Positions 1 to 13,400 of a stretch of DNA of 64,000 bases are shown piece by piece. The DNA lies in NCBI RefSeq assembly GCF_020882245.1, contig NC_083598.1, positions 44,987,858-45,051,857 of the forward strand. Reading direction: 5' to 3'. The translations under genes were made by a program, and so were the position numbers. The notes beneath the pieces were generated by a model, which was not told the DNA's origin, did not search any database, and worked only from the letters and a program-made list of their open reading frames with translations. The DNA comes from Rhopalosiphum padi (Eukaryota > Arthropoda > Insecta > Hemiptera > Aphididae). The stretch's first letter is position 1, and the number at the start of each line of letters is the position of its first letter.

Positions 1-759
1 CGAAATATTATAATATAAATATTTTAATATCAGTAAATATTTGTTTAAACTTTAAATAGTATATTGACAACCATAACAACAATATGTTGTAAAATAATAT
101 CTCATTGGAACAGCAGTCAATTATTGTGAAGAATTTTTGTGTTAAGGAATGTCGGCAAATAAAAGTTACAATTTATACAACGACTATTCAAATAGGCTAA
201 TAACACAAAATACAGACGACAAGGCAAATAACCATGTTGGTTGTTTGGTCGGTGTTTACGGTAACCATTACATTGCGTTTGTTTGGCGTATTTAACAGGA
301 TGATAAAATTAATTGATTTTACGCATGAAAAAAACGACAACATCTAATAACATCGAAGAAATAATAGTATTCCGATAGTCTCTTTTCATTTACAATTCAC
401 AGGTGTTACAGTTGAAATTGGCAGTGAATTATTATGTTGTTATCATAACATAATGTTAATTGTAATAATGTGGGTAGTAGAATAATTATTATGGTAGTGT
501 TAGGCATGTTATGATATTTCGGGTCAACAAGTTTAAGTAGAACGGCCCCATTGGGTTTCAATAAACCTTAAGATTTAAGTAGAAATACGCGATCGCAACT
601 CAAAACGGTGGTGTAAATGCGATTTCATGGTTTAAAATGTTGAACAGCTGACGAAATGTTATGTTCGTAAATATACTAAATAATAATCAATTTTCCTTAA
701 ATATGTACAGCAAACAAACTAAAAAAAAAAAACAAAAAAAAAATACAGCCTCGTAAAAC
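1..759. other. Downstream flank of KCC, no gene seen
   Basis: AT-rich sequence with an A-run at about 719-746. No coding exon is recognisable on either strand. It may include a longer 3' UTR. Confidence 0.5.
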
Positions 760-1315
760 AATGCTACGCCCAACGCACTATTTATTTAAGTCAATACTAT
801 CGAGAAGACGAATCACCAAATAGGTATAGGACGAACAAATTCCTACGCGCTTTTTTTTTCATTTTTTTCATTTTTTTTTATTCGTCCGCCTAAATTAAAC
901 TAAGTATTAAAGCCGATTTTGATAAATTGAATATAAAAAAGTCCGACAAATGTTGTTGGTGTCGCATTGTTTTTTAAAGGTCACATTTAATATAAACCTA
1001 TGTAAATACATATAATAATATATATAATTTTAAGCTTAAGTGCCTATATGAGGGCATACGAGTAAATTATAACAATAACCATAATTTTAGAAAACAGTGA
1101 TAATGATTTTTATCAAATACAATGAACAATTTTATATTATGTGCAACAATTTGTTTAACGTAATAATACTAAAAAACAAACAAAACATTTGAAATAAAAA
1201 ACAAAACCATTCGATAGACGCCTGGCGTGTTGAGAAAGTTGCCGGCCAACATAAAATTAGTGTAAACAAGTATAAAAATTCGTACCTGACGGACGAGACG
1301 TGAGCTTCAGGTTAC
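760..1315 (-). other. Probable KCC 3' UTR with candidate poly(A) signals
   Basis: Sequence following the stop codon on the minus strand. Two AATAAA hexamers on that strand lie at 882-877 and 786-781, 434 and 530 bases after the stop. Weaker ATTAAA variants also occur. Which is used cannot be seen from sequence, and the UTR could be longer. T-runs on the plus strand (851-880) read as A-runs in the transcript. Confidence 0.45.
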
Positions 1316-1407
1316 TTATGAATAAATTGTGATCACTTCGCGACCACCGCCTCTCACCATCAGCACTTTGTCGAGGCCTTCGGTCATCACTTCTAAAAAT
1401 TCCATGT
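1316..1407 (-). CDS. kcc: KCC exon 19, C-terminus and stop codon (residues 1075-1104)
   Basis: Acceptor TTTATAG. Encodes MEFLEVMTEGLDKVLMVRGG and REVITIYS followed by TAA at 1318-1316. The final residues are the same as in vertebrate KCCs, so the C-terminus is complete. Confidence 0.96.
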
Positions 1408-4400
1408 CTATAAAGAGATAAGTCAAGGACACATTTATGTTAATCAATGAGCCATCTAAAAATTGCAAATTGTTTATTATTTAATACGTAAATTTATATT
1501 TTAAGTATTCCTAATATGAACCACGAAAGAAAAAAATAGCAATATATTTGAAAAATCAGATAGGTAAGTCATTTGGGGTTAAGGGTAATTTTTATTGCAT
1601 TTAAAATCAATGTAGAGAGGTTAGGTTTATTTTTATAATTTAAAAAATATTTGCAAAATTTATGGTGAAATTGCAATCGAATTTCTATAAATAATAAAAG
1701 ATAAGAAATAGCTTTTTTTATAAAAATTTTTAATAAAATTAATGTGTTTAATATTATGATACTTTGTACTTATTAAGTCATTATCGCATACGTTTAAAAC
1801 TCTATCAAATGTAGAAGGCAAGTAGAATATTATCGAATTAAGTTTGTAAAAACGTGTTGAAAATAAAATATAATGTTTACTAGTTGATGATTATAATATA
1901 ATATTATAGTATTAAAGTAGTTAGGTATATAATATATATAAAAAAAGGATACAGTTTGATTCTCTCTCTAATTTGGTGTCTTTAGGCGGTCCTGGTAAGT
2001 TGAATATAACCAATTGAGCGTCTCTCGATCTACTGACAATGACTTCGTTCAATTTAACAGCTGTGTGCATCCTTCTCACATTATCTTCGTCTCTGAAAAA
2101 CGAAAAGTATTTTGAAACACACTTTAATACGTACCAGTTACCAAGAATTAATATATATATTATAATACTATATTATACTAACGGTCGCATTGTCGATGTT
2201 GAAGAATCTGTTGTCTCCTTTGGTAGCGAATCCTTTAACACTCCTGATTTCTCACCATTGCCAGTTCGTTTATCATCGACATCGAATGCACATTCGGCCT
2301 GTACGTTAAAAGAGTTAGCGTTACATCTACAACTTATAACATACGATTCTACGTTTGTAATGCTTACAGGTTTTGATTTTTTCGCTTCGTCGTCCGCACT
2401 GGTTTCTTCCTGGAAACGTACTTTAGGAGCCGATCTTCCTTCTGACGCGTCCTTTCTATGATGCTGGTCTATTATGGATTGTACCTATATATATTGAAAC
2501 AACCGTTAGGTTATAATGCTTTGTAAAAGTATGGTGCAAGTTAAGATAACAAAACGTTTCATGGTTTGGATGCCCGTCTAAAATGCACAGCTATGCTGAC
2601 AAACTGGATTAAATAAAACTATATCAAATACACAGCACAATGTACGGTTGAAAACAACTATACAAGTAATATCAAGCTTATATTACTCTTGAATTAATTA
2701 TAATAATATATACACGATACAGGTACACTATTGTAATACGAATTGACAACAAATATTATGTTGTAATTTTATCGATACAATAATATGTTGGTTAAATAAA
2801 TGAAAAAATAGATAATGAAGAAACTACATAATAACGGCCATGAATTTTTATTTAAGTAGATTCATCATAGTAAATTTGATGTATCATCATAGTAAATTTG
2901 ATGTATCTAGTATTAAACATTTCAAAAATTAAGCATAAAATAAAATTGCTTATTTATAAAAATAATTAAAATTATGTTGAAATGTTGTTATAAAATTACA
3001 ATGCAAAGATAATATTTTTAAATTTATGTTGATGAATATTTTATTCAGAAGCAATATTAATAAGTATAAAAAGTAATAATACGGAATCAATAAATACAAC
3101 TTCTATAATACTAAAACAATATTTTCTACACAGTAAAGCATTTAAGTTTTGCAATCTATGTATGTGTTAATACTTAATATTAATTATTTACGTACTTTCT
3201 ACACTACGTGGGTACATAATTAATATTTTATCTACTAAATTTTAAGTATCAACTAAGTACATAACCACTATAAAGCGTTCCTAAAATTTAAATAAACTGA
3301 AACAAACCAATGGTGTATTCTCTCCCGTCGGTGTTTCTCGATTGAAATCTATGATATTACGCATCTTTTGTAAGCCAAAAAGAGAAAACAACAAACCACA
3401 AGCCGTGTTTAAAGATAGTAAAATGAAGAAATAATCGAAGTTGAAGTTTTTATTAGTTTATTGTAAAGTTTAATACAACAAAATGTAACATTTTAACTTA
3501 CCATTCCAAAGCTTTCTTTCTTATTAAGTCTGAGCTCCCTTAACATTTGATTTCGTTGTTCCATCATCAGCGTTCTTTCATATGTATAAGCTGATATATC
3601 GTTATTTGTCTGAAATATAAAAGTTGTTTTAATACGTATTATGTTTGAATTTATTTTGGAGAATTTTTTCGAAATGTAATAACGGTAAAAATTATTACCA
3701 TTTCAACCACTTCGACTTCTGCTGGTATTCTGAGTTGGTATAAGAACGTTTTTAGATCTTTTTTCATCTGAATAGAATTATCGTCGGTCTGTGCTACAGT
3801 GAATATTCTCAATTTACAGTTTTTCCAGGTCCTGTGTTGTTTTAACAAGAAAGGTATGAGCATCAGAATGCCTCCGTCGTGAACGATCCACCAAATATCG
3901 ATTGTGCCTGACAGCTATTATACAATTACAGACGTGTTTACAGTTATTGATTTATTGACTGCCGGTTGTGCAAAAAAAATTGTTATAAAAAAAATATTTA
4001 ATGTTACCTTTGTCGCCGAGTCTGGGAACGATCTTATGCCTTTGGGTACAATTAAGGCCATCTTAGCAGCTGTTACGATACGGATAGTGTGTAGAAACAC
4101 TTGCCAAGATCGGTCGTTCTCAGATTGTTGCCAGCTGTTTGGCCAGCCTAAAATTACGGTGTTGGGTTTTAATCCTCCAAGTCCAGCGATTTGTATCCTA
4201 TATAAGGTAGGAAAATAAGATACAAAACATTAAAATAATATCACTCTGAAATTAAATACGAAAACTTACAAATGACTGAGTCCCTCTGACGTGTTATTAG
4301 AGACTAAAACGTCCGCAAATCCTTTGACCTTTTCCTCGTCCATCAACCTAACTAGTTCTTTCTTGGTAGACTGTACGTCATGACCAGTTTTCTTGATGTA

Positions 4401-7400
4401 ATCGCCCTCGATGACAGTTGCGCTCACCGTGAGCCCTTTACCCGCCTTGAGTTGAGACACTAGTGAGAATATCTTACGGTATTTTGGCAGGTCGGCGTTG
4501 AAGTTGACTAACATGAGAATTTGCGGGCGCCAGTTCTTGGTGTGCGGTGGCGCGTCTTCCAGTCGTAGCAAACTGTATCTCGCAGCTGACAAGGCCAAAC
4601 CACGCATACCATCGCCCCATTCCTTTTCGGCTCTGTGATAAAACGTGATTATGAAAACGAATAATTTAATAATAATAATAATAATTTATCGTATTATACT
4701 ATGTATTGCATGTAACTGCGTGTATATTATATTTTGGTCTTCGTCCCGAATAAACAGGAAATAATATTTTAATATTTAATATATTCGACTAAAAATGTTT
4801 TAAAATTGATTAATAAAAATAATAGAATTGTGCCTATATATTTTTTTATTATATACCTAACTAATATTATAATCGATGAAATTAATTATCACCGTATTTT
4901 GTTTTTTTCCTCGTTCGTAGATTTAATATAATATATACACCAAAATAATTATTATTGCAAACTCACCCTCGATACTCGATGTATTTATAAATTACTCCCG
5001 CCATGCCCAGAGCTAACAGCGCGAAATACCAACTTGACATAAACATGACAGCAATGCACAACACGAGTCCGGTGAACGACAGTGTCCTGTGGAATAATTC
5101 ATATGAAATCGAATTATACTAAAATATACATATTGTGGTTCGAGCGTGGCGCTATATAATCAGGCCTGTAACTACTCATGGTGGATGACGAGATGAATTG
5201 CCCTGTCTATGCATTAACCTACCCGTTGGCTTCCTAGCAAGTTTTTTAATTAAAAAAGGTTTATATTTGATATATAAAAAAATGCGCAATCGATTTTAGG
5301 TAATACAATTTTAAAAATATAAGTATATTATTACATACACGAGAACATTTTTTGTTATAAGTTTTTATCGATATGGTGAAAATTAATTAATTTTTAATCG
5401 CTTATTCTATATACAAGTACTTATTAATATAACTGCAGTAACTACTACATTTTGAGCAATTTTTTTTTATTCTAATTTGTTAATGTTCCGAAATAAGTTA
5501 AGCGTTTTGAATTTTATGTAAAAAAATAAAATAAAAATAGTAACGATTAGGTAATTATTTTTATAATACACCACCGGCCCAATCCTAAAATTTGGTTCTC
5601 TTCACTCAAAGATTTGGTTTGGTTAGGGGTCTATTATTAATATTGATTTGTACGTTGCGCGCGGCATATGGAAACTCACTATACGTACCAATGATAGTAC
5701 TTAAACCTAGGTCTCCAGTTTGGTGTGCGCAACAGCGTCTGCAAGACGCACGCCAAGTTGACGAACGCGTAACACATCAATAAGAACATGGCCAAGAGTG
5801 GAGCGAGATTATCGATATTTCCAATCAGTATACCGCACTGACATACAGCTACGGTCAACAGCAGAGCCCTAGTGGGTTCGCCAGACGCTGAAGACTTGGC
5901 GAACGGCCGCAGGAACGGTATGATGTCGTCCTTGGCTATAGCCTGTACACAAAACCCCATGTTAAATGGTTATTACATAATTTAACACATAATATTAATA
6001 TTTTTATAAAACTAATGAATTAATTATCGATGAGCTTGGGACGATCGACGACTATTTACCTCACACGCTTTTAATATTTTAAGATTATGTGACTTACTTG
6101 TAACAGCCTCGGTGCTCCGGTGAGACTCTGAAGTCCGGCTCCCAAAGTCGACAGTGTCGCTCCCACCAAAATCACCCATTCGTTTGGCCATGCTATATTA
6201 GCCACTACCAGACGTCCTCCAATACTTTGACCAAACCTATTAACATTTTAGAAACACATAAGTAAACGTTGTTGTTGTTGTGGTTGATAGACAATTCTCA
6301 CCGAAAAACATCCTAATGTTAATAATGGATTTGTTTTGAACTATATTACAATGTTTATCAATAATGTTGTCACACAAATCACGATGTATGTAATGTACAT
6401 AGTTTATTAAAAGAAAAATTAATATTATAATAATTCTTGAGTTCTGAGGTAGGTTATTATTTAAAATTCGTTACTTGTAAACAATTAATCGAGATTATTG
6501 CAGTATAGATGCGATATATTTTACGCACGAAGAAAATATAATTATTTAATTGAGATTATTTTTACCGTATGTCCATAGACCATTTTATTGAATTTCGTGC
6601 TAGACATTTATCATCAATAAATACTTAAATGTAAAGTTTTATATTAAAATAACGGAAACTTGAAAATTTTATAAAATACAAGCGACTATAAGTCATATTC
6701 ACTATCTCGATGATTATTTCGTTCATAATAAAGTGGTGGTCTTTAATCTCGAGAAACGCTTAGTTAAACTAAATGAGAATAAATTGAAGTGCAACGTTAT
6801 AATTTAATTTCTTAACTATTTTTTACTGTAATTTTTGCTGTACTTTTGTATATAATTATTAATTAGTAGAATTAAGTTATTTCGATTAATTTAAGTCAGA
6901 AGGTCCAGAAGGAATTAAAAAAACAACAATAAATGTCGAAGGTACCAAATTTAATAGTGGGTAAATACTAAATATTAACACCAATAAGAAAGTAAATTTG
7001 TATGATTTAAAATATGATATGTGTAATAAAAAGTAGGTACCTACATAATTGTTATTATATTATCGACTATGTATTTAACCTAAATTTGGTTTGATATGCT
7101 AAAAACATTCATTGTCGACAACAGAAGCAGAGTAAGATATAGTCGAGCCTATAACATATTTTATTGAAATATAGTTTTCTTAGACGTTGAAAAAAAATAT
7201 TAAATCTTTAAAAAAAAAAAAAAAAAACTTGAATTTTTACATAAATGGTATTATGTATAATGCATTTTATACGTATACGTATCATCATATTCAGGCATTA
7301 CACGTCGACAACTGTCGTAACTATATCCCTATACACCCATAATACACGGCTGTAGATATATTAATATCCAACGTTGACGATATAGTGGATTTAGTCTGGT

Positions 7401-10400
7401 ATAATGCTCTTCAAAGTTGATGATTTGAATTTTACATCTATGTAAGATAAGATAATGTCTGATACATTATTGAATTCAAAATGCTTGTATATGAAAGAAA
7501 CTACAAAGTAGACGAGACGCCACCGCTATTATGTCTTACTATAAAAGTCTAATAAAATACGTGGAGTATACAATGCACGACGGTGGTTGAAAATATTATC
7601 TTTTCTTTTACAATGTAAGATTCAAATAATATAGTCCTTTATCAGACTACCTATGCAAAAAACAGCATACAAATAAAAATGGGAAAACAACAATACTTTA
7701 GTATAGTCTCTTTTATATGATATTCAGCTAAAATTATATTCTTTTGAATATATCTCTCATTGTCTGTTTTTTTATTGATAAATTTGACTTTATATATTGT
7801 TATTTTGATTGATTTTGAATGCTTACTTGTCTCTAAGTAGTAAATTATCGACTGTGGCTCCGAATAGTAGAACGGCAGACAGGTAAACCGACGATGTACT
7901 CAGAATAGCTAATATTGTACCAATGGGAATTGATTTTTGTGCATCTGCTAGATCTCCAGATCTATTAGAACCGGCCATGATTCCTAAGTAAAAATAATTA
8001 ATAAATAATGTTAACAACAATAATAATAATAACAAAAAAAATGATAGAAAATAATACTGACCAGTTACGGACGGAAAGAATATACCAATAAGTATAGTGA
8101 ATGTTGTGGTGATATCTACCATTACCATGTTATATGTATTCTTACTCAATGGCTGGATATCGTCTAGACTATGACCTCTGGCTATGTACTGTCCAGTTTC
8201 CAAAAAGTTACCATAGATATTTTCTGTGACATAAAAAGCACAGTTTATAGTTTAAACAAATACCGTTGGTATCGTTTTTATTTGATCCGGACATTATGAT
8301 TTTTAAAAGTTGGACAAATTAAAAATATAATGTATAGTAAATAATTATATTAAATAGAAATGTTTTTTTTTATAAACTGTTTCGAATGAGTTCATAACTC
8401 TAAGGTACAATATGAAAATATAAATACTGTTAATGAAAGATCTTATGTTTTTACAATCAATTTTTATCAGTAGTATAATATATTATATTTTACTGTATAT
8501 GATAATAGTAATTGAAATAATCGAATTCGATTTGATTTAAGTAGACGCAAAAAATGTCTACATTCAATGGTTTTGAACTTTTGCGTATAGATCGCCATTG
8601 TAGTCGAAACGTTTTAATAATTACATAGTAATTTCTGGAAATCTATAGGTGCGAGTAGTTGGAATCCTAACCTATAATAACTTGGGTAAATAATGTTTAT
8701 CGACGAGAATATTGTCATGACTAATATTAATTAATTTTCTTGTATATATAAGACACCAACCGAAGAAAACACCACTGCTAATGCCCCGGATGCCTTTTAC
8801 AATTGATGTGTTATGCATTTCGAAGTAGCTATCGCACGGTCCGGTTCCATTGGCGCAGTACATGTTGTGCAAGTAACTACCCGCCGCTTTAGTGCAGTAT
8901 TTCAAATCCATATCTTTCAGCAGCCGATTACCAAGCGAGCACATGCTGAAAAGTAACACGCGTGTGCGTAAAACGTTAAAATATGACAATCACAGTACCT
9001 AATTTTTTATTTGAAATATAACGATAAAGAAAAAACTACGAGACGGGCACAGAGCGACCGATGTACTCGGGTGCTTACTAAAGTTTATCGCTGCCATGGA
9101 AGTTATAAAAAATGCCCACGTATACAGACAATATGGACAACAGCACGCAGGCCAATGCCACGGACGCAAATTTGTTGACAAACTTCACGCCGACGTATAC
9201 GATCGAGCTCATGACCATCAGCAATATTGTCCCGTATACGCGGAAATTGTTGTACATTATACCGCTGTCTTTGGTGAAGTCGCCGAAAATCGATAAGGTT
9301 GGCGCCATGTACGTCTGTTGAAAAATAATAAAGTTCGACGTTTGAAATAGAAGCTGTTTTAAGTTTTGCACGCGTATGACTTACAACATACGATAATATT
9401 ATTATTATTGATATATTTTATGTTTTCGAAAAAGCGTTATTGTTTCGCTGTTTCTTTTATGCGATGCGCCAGCATACATTTAGAATTGAAATATAAATGG
9501 AAGTTATAGACGTCGTATCGTACTAATGTACTATTGTACTCGAATAGTTCGTTTAGTTTTACCATGTATTATATAATATTATATTACTTATTATATGTAG
9601 TAAACTATATGATTAACGTCCGACGAGTGGTTAGAGGAGGAGACCCGTATAAAGAGAACTAAGTATACCTACCTCCTATACTTAAAGCTTATATTTTGCA
9701 TCCCTTCTTGTAGGCTATTAGTTTTAACTACGAATCGTTTAGCTCTTGTTAAAATGTATCATTCAAAACATTAAGTATCATCTATATGTTAAAAATAAAA
9801 CATAAGCTATTTTAATTAGCAATAAGTTTTTTAAAAAATTTTTACAATGTTTTTTTTTAATCACAATTATTTAAAAATGTATACGTTATTGTAACTTATA
9901 GCTTATTAAAGTACGAGTATAATATAATATATACTGAAAATGAAATTTAATATTTTTATGTAACAATATTACCAATCACTTTTATTTAATAAAAAACTTA
10001 GTCAATTTGTTTAGTTATTAATTTCATAAACAAGTGTATATTAAAGATATTCTTAACCTCCACTAGTTATTTCTAAGTACTTATGTATATAGTTTTCAAT
10101 TAAGATTGTTCTGTATGTTTTAACCCCTTCGATCGATTGACAAGATACTCACGAGTATGATTTCAACTGCTCCGATGATGTACATGGACGCGGCCAGTGT
10201 GATACCGGTGTAGAAGAGCATACCGACAGCTCCCCCGCACTCGGGACCCAGCGATCTGGATATCAAGAAGTACGGCCCGCCAGCAGGCACAACACCGTTC
10301 GTGGCTATGGCACTCATAGAGATAGCAGTTAACATTGTCTGAAAAAATAAAATATAAATGCGTTTATTAAAATTGATCGGAGATAAATTATATTAAAAAT

Positions 10401-13400
10401 GATGGACGATTATATAGTTGGTGGGTAGGATGAGAAAAGTTTTCGCATCACGGGCGTATTACAAGTTGGCCGAGTTGATATCGAAGTTCAATCTCCGCGA
10501 GAGAGAAGAAAATAATCGTTAAAAATCATTGTTTCGTTATTTACATTTAAGTAATTGGACGACCGTAAAAAATAATGTGATACGCGCGCATACAGAAAAC
10601 AATAATAATATACGAGTATTATAATGTCTATATATTTGCGCGGGTGAATGGCTCGGAAAACTTATATATAAATATGTGCGTGTGTGTATTAAATATTATA
10701 TACATACATATGTACACATATACATACATATAATATGGTGTATAGTGTATAATAAGTTGCATTAAGATAATTAAACCATAAATGTAATACGAAGTGATAT
10801 GAACGTTATGAATAATGGTTGTAAAATGATCCCTTTGTGAATATCACGGTTGTTGGATTTTCCGTTTAACCTATAAATGTAATGGTTTATGTAATGAAAT
10901 CTAAAAAAAAAAAATCATAAACGTCGTTTTAATCGCCGTTTTTATGGTTTTAGATGTGCTATTACGGTGCGTCTAGTTCAAAAAATCCGTTGTAGCCAAC
11001 CTATCTATTTTTTTCCAAACACCATGTGCGTTTGAACGGGAAATTTTGAAAATGTTTATAGTTTTTGGATAACATACTTAATATAGATATAGCAATATAG
11101 AAAATCGGCAATATCTTGGTGCAGTATTATGGAGAAGTTTATTCAGTGGCGCAACTAGAATCTACTTTCGGAGGAGGCTTGTATTATATTGAGTATAAAT
11201 CATATTTGTGGGGGGAAACTGTTACATTCCTTGGCCATTTTAAAATATTAAAATAGAATATGTTACAATAGGATATTATGAACATTATGTTATGATATTA
11301 ATATATTATATTATGTAGCGTTGGAGTCACATACCATCAACATCGTCATCCATATCCTTTTTTTTTTTTATATATATAATAGGTATATATAAAACAATAG
11401 ACTTTTTTATGTACCATGTTTTTGACACCACTATAGAACAACTTTTTTTTAGATATCTTTATTTTTTTTTTTTTTGTAAAATTGTAACAAATAAAATACC
11501 ACTCCGAGAATCTCTCTACCAATTTTATTCATTTTTAGCCAGTGGACAGTAAACGTTAAATTTCGTTTTTCACTTTTCCGATGAAATATTTAAATGGTTT
11601 CACGGTTATTTCAAATATCTCCAACCCATTCACAGGGTTATTTTTTTAAATTTTTGATCTAAAAAAGACACATTATGGTTTTTCCAATTGTTTGACAATA
11701 CCATTGAATAATTTCACTATTTTTTATTTTTTTTTCCTCAAGCGATGTCGAGTTATTATATTATGGATATAACTGGTATATGTCTGGTATGGCAAATCTT
11801 TATGTATAGTATATTATATTATATATATAACTGTAAAATTTTCATTTGTCAGATAACTATATTAACATTGTATTCTATAATATAGCTTAAAAATTAATCA
11901 AACATTTTGGAGAGGGGAGTAGTAGCTTAACTGGTTGTGCAACTCCTTATAGGACTATATTTTATATCTAAAAGGACTTAATTTGTGTCTCATGTATATG
12001 ATGCGTGTATATGTTTTACTAATATGATTTCCAAAAATAAGATTGTTCCGATGATTATATATCACGCAAAGGTCTGCATGTTTTGCATGTATTTGGTCAT
12101 CCGTATAGACTTTCACCTCAAAGTGACTCATTTTATCAATGGAATTTATGTAAATATAAAGCAATCTGCCCTGCTTATCATATAAAAGCGACGAAAAACT
12201 AGTAGCAGAAACGCATAAGTAATTAATAGTAGCGGCGTATCATAATGTATAACGTATGGAAAATATGCGCCAGAGGATAAATTAATATTTGAAATATTCG
12301 AAAGACGCCGTGCCGTCTTAACGATGTTCAAACCTGTAATTATTCATAAAGAATAACTTTTGATTAAAATACGGAATTCTGAGGCGTACAGAGTTTATAA
12401 CGGCATGCTGTGACGCACAAAGAGACATCACGCTTGTGTGAACTTAATTCGAATTCTGTACACCTACTGAGTACATTATAACAAACAAGTTTAAAGAATC
12501 CACCACCCGGTCGTTTATGAGTGACCTATTTTTTAGCTATAATAATGCACACGGGTAGAAATGAAATTTTAACCAAAACGGCTATAACGTTCCTCTCATT
12601 TACGTTTAACGAGCACGTGCTGGTGGTAAGTATACTTTTCGTAAAATGACTGATGGGGTAGGGGATTTTAATGGCTACAAAAAAGCTCGTTAATTGATCG
12701 TTAACAATACAAAACAGTGGTCAGACCAGCTTGCGTATTTGAATAAGCAGAATACCAGCTGTTTTGTTTGACTGTAATATTGTAGCATTTAAAAAACCGT
12801 TCGCTTGAAAACTAAAATGAATCGCAGTCAAATGAATGAATACCGGCAAATAAAAATAAAAAAAAGAATAAAATTATGCAAACTATGAACAATTTCTAAA
12901 CATATTTTTGTTGTACCCTATAGTTCGTTAAAATTCATTACTTAAAAATTTTAACATAACGTGCGATTTACATTATTATGTAATATTCACAATAAAATAT
13001 TATTCAAGTTAAAATTAATATATTATGTTGTCATATATGATTAAAAAAGTTTTAAAATCACAACTAACTTTTTAATTTGTTGTGTAATAAAATTTGAATT
13101 TAATCCATGCGATAACAATGTCAATATTAAATAAGACGGTTTCAATTTTGTTGGCTACCCCTGTAGTATATATAATATTTATTAATTAGGTATAATATAA
13201 CAAGTGGTTGTCCAATGGAATATTATAAAGAATAACTACTGTGTTTTTAAATTTAATATCGAGTATATCAGATGTTTATAATACATACTTACATAATAAA
13301 AATAAATCGGTAATGAGATAGGTGTCTATAAAATATTGGGAAAAAAACTATGAAGTGTTATTGCTGCGGAGACAAAAATATTAAGGTAGTTGGCCAAATA

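Noticed and set aside
2039..2461. Plus-strand 140-codon frame
   Set aside because: Antisense to KCC exons 16-18, which are firmly supported.
3904..4218. Plus-strand 104-codon frame
   Set aside because: Antisense shadow of KCC exons 13 and 14.
11149..11163. CAGTGGCGCAACTAG, resembling a DNA-transposon terminus
   Set aside because: No matching inverted end or target duplication found within several kilobases, so no element can be bounded.
11922..11945. tRNA-like A box (TAGCTTAACTGG)
   Set aside because: No B box (GGTTCRANNC) at the right distance and no cloverleaf; likely chance.
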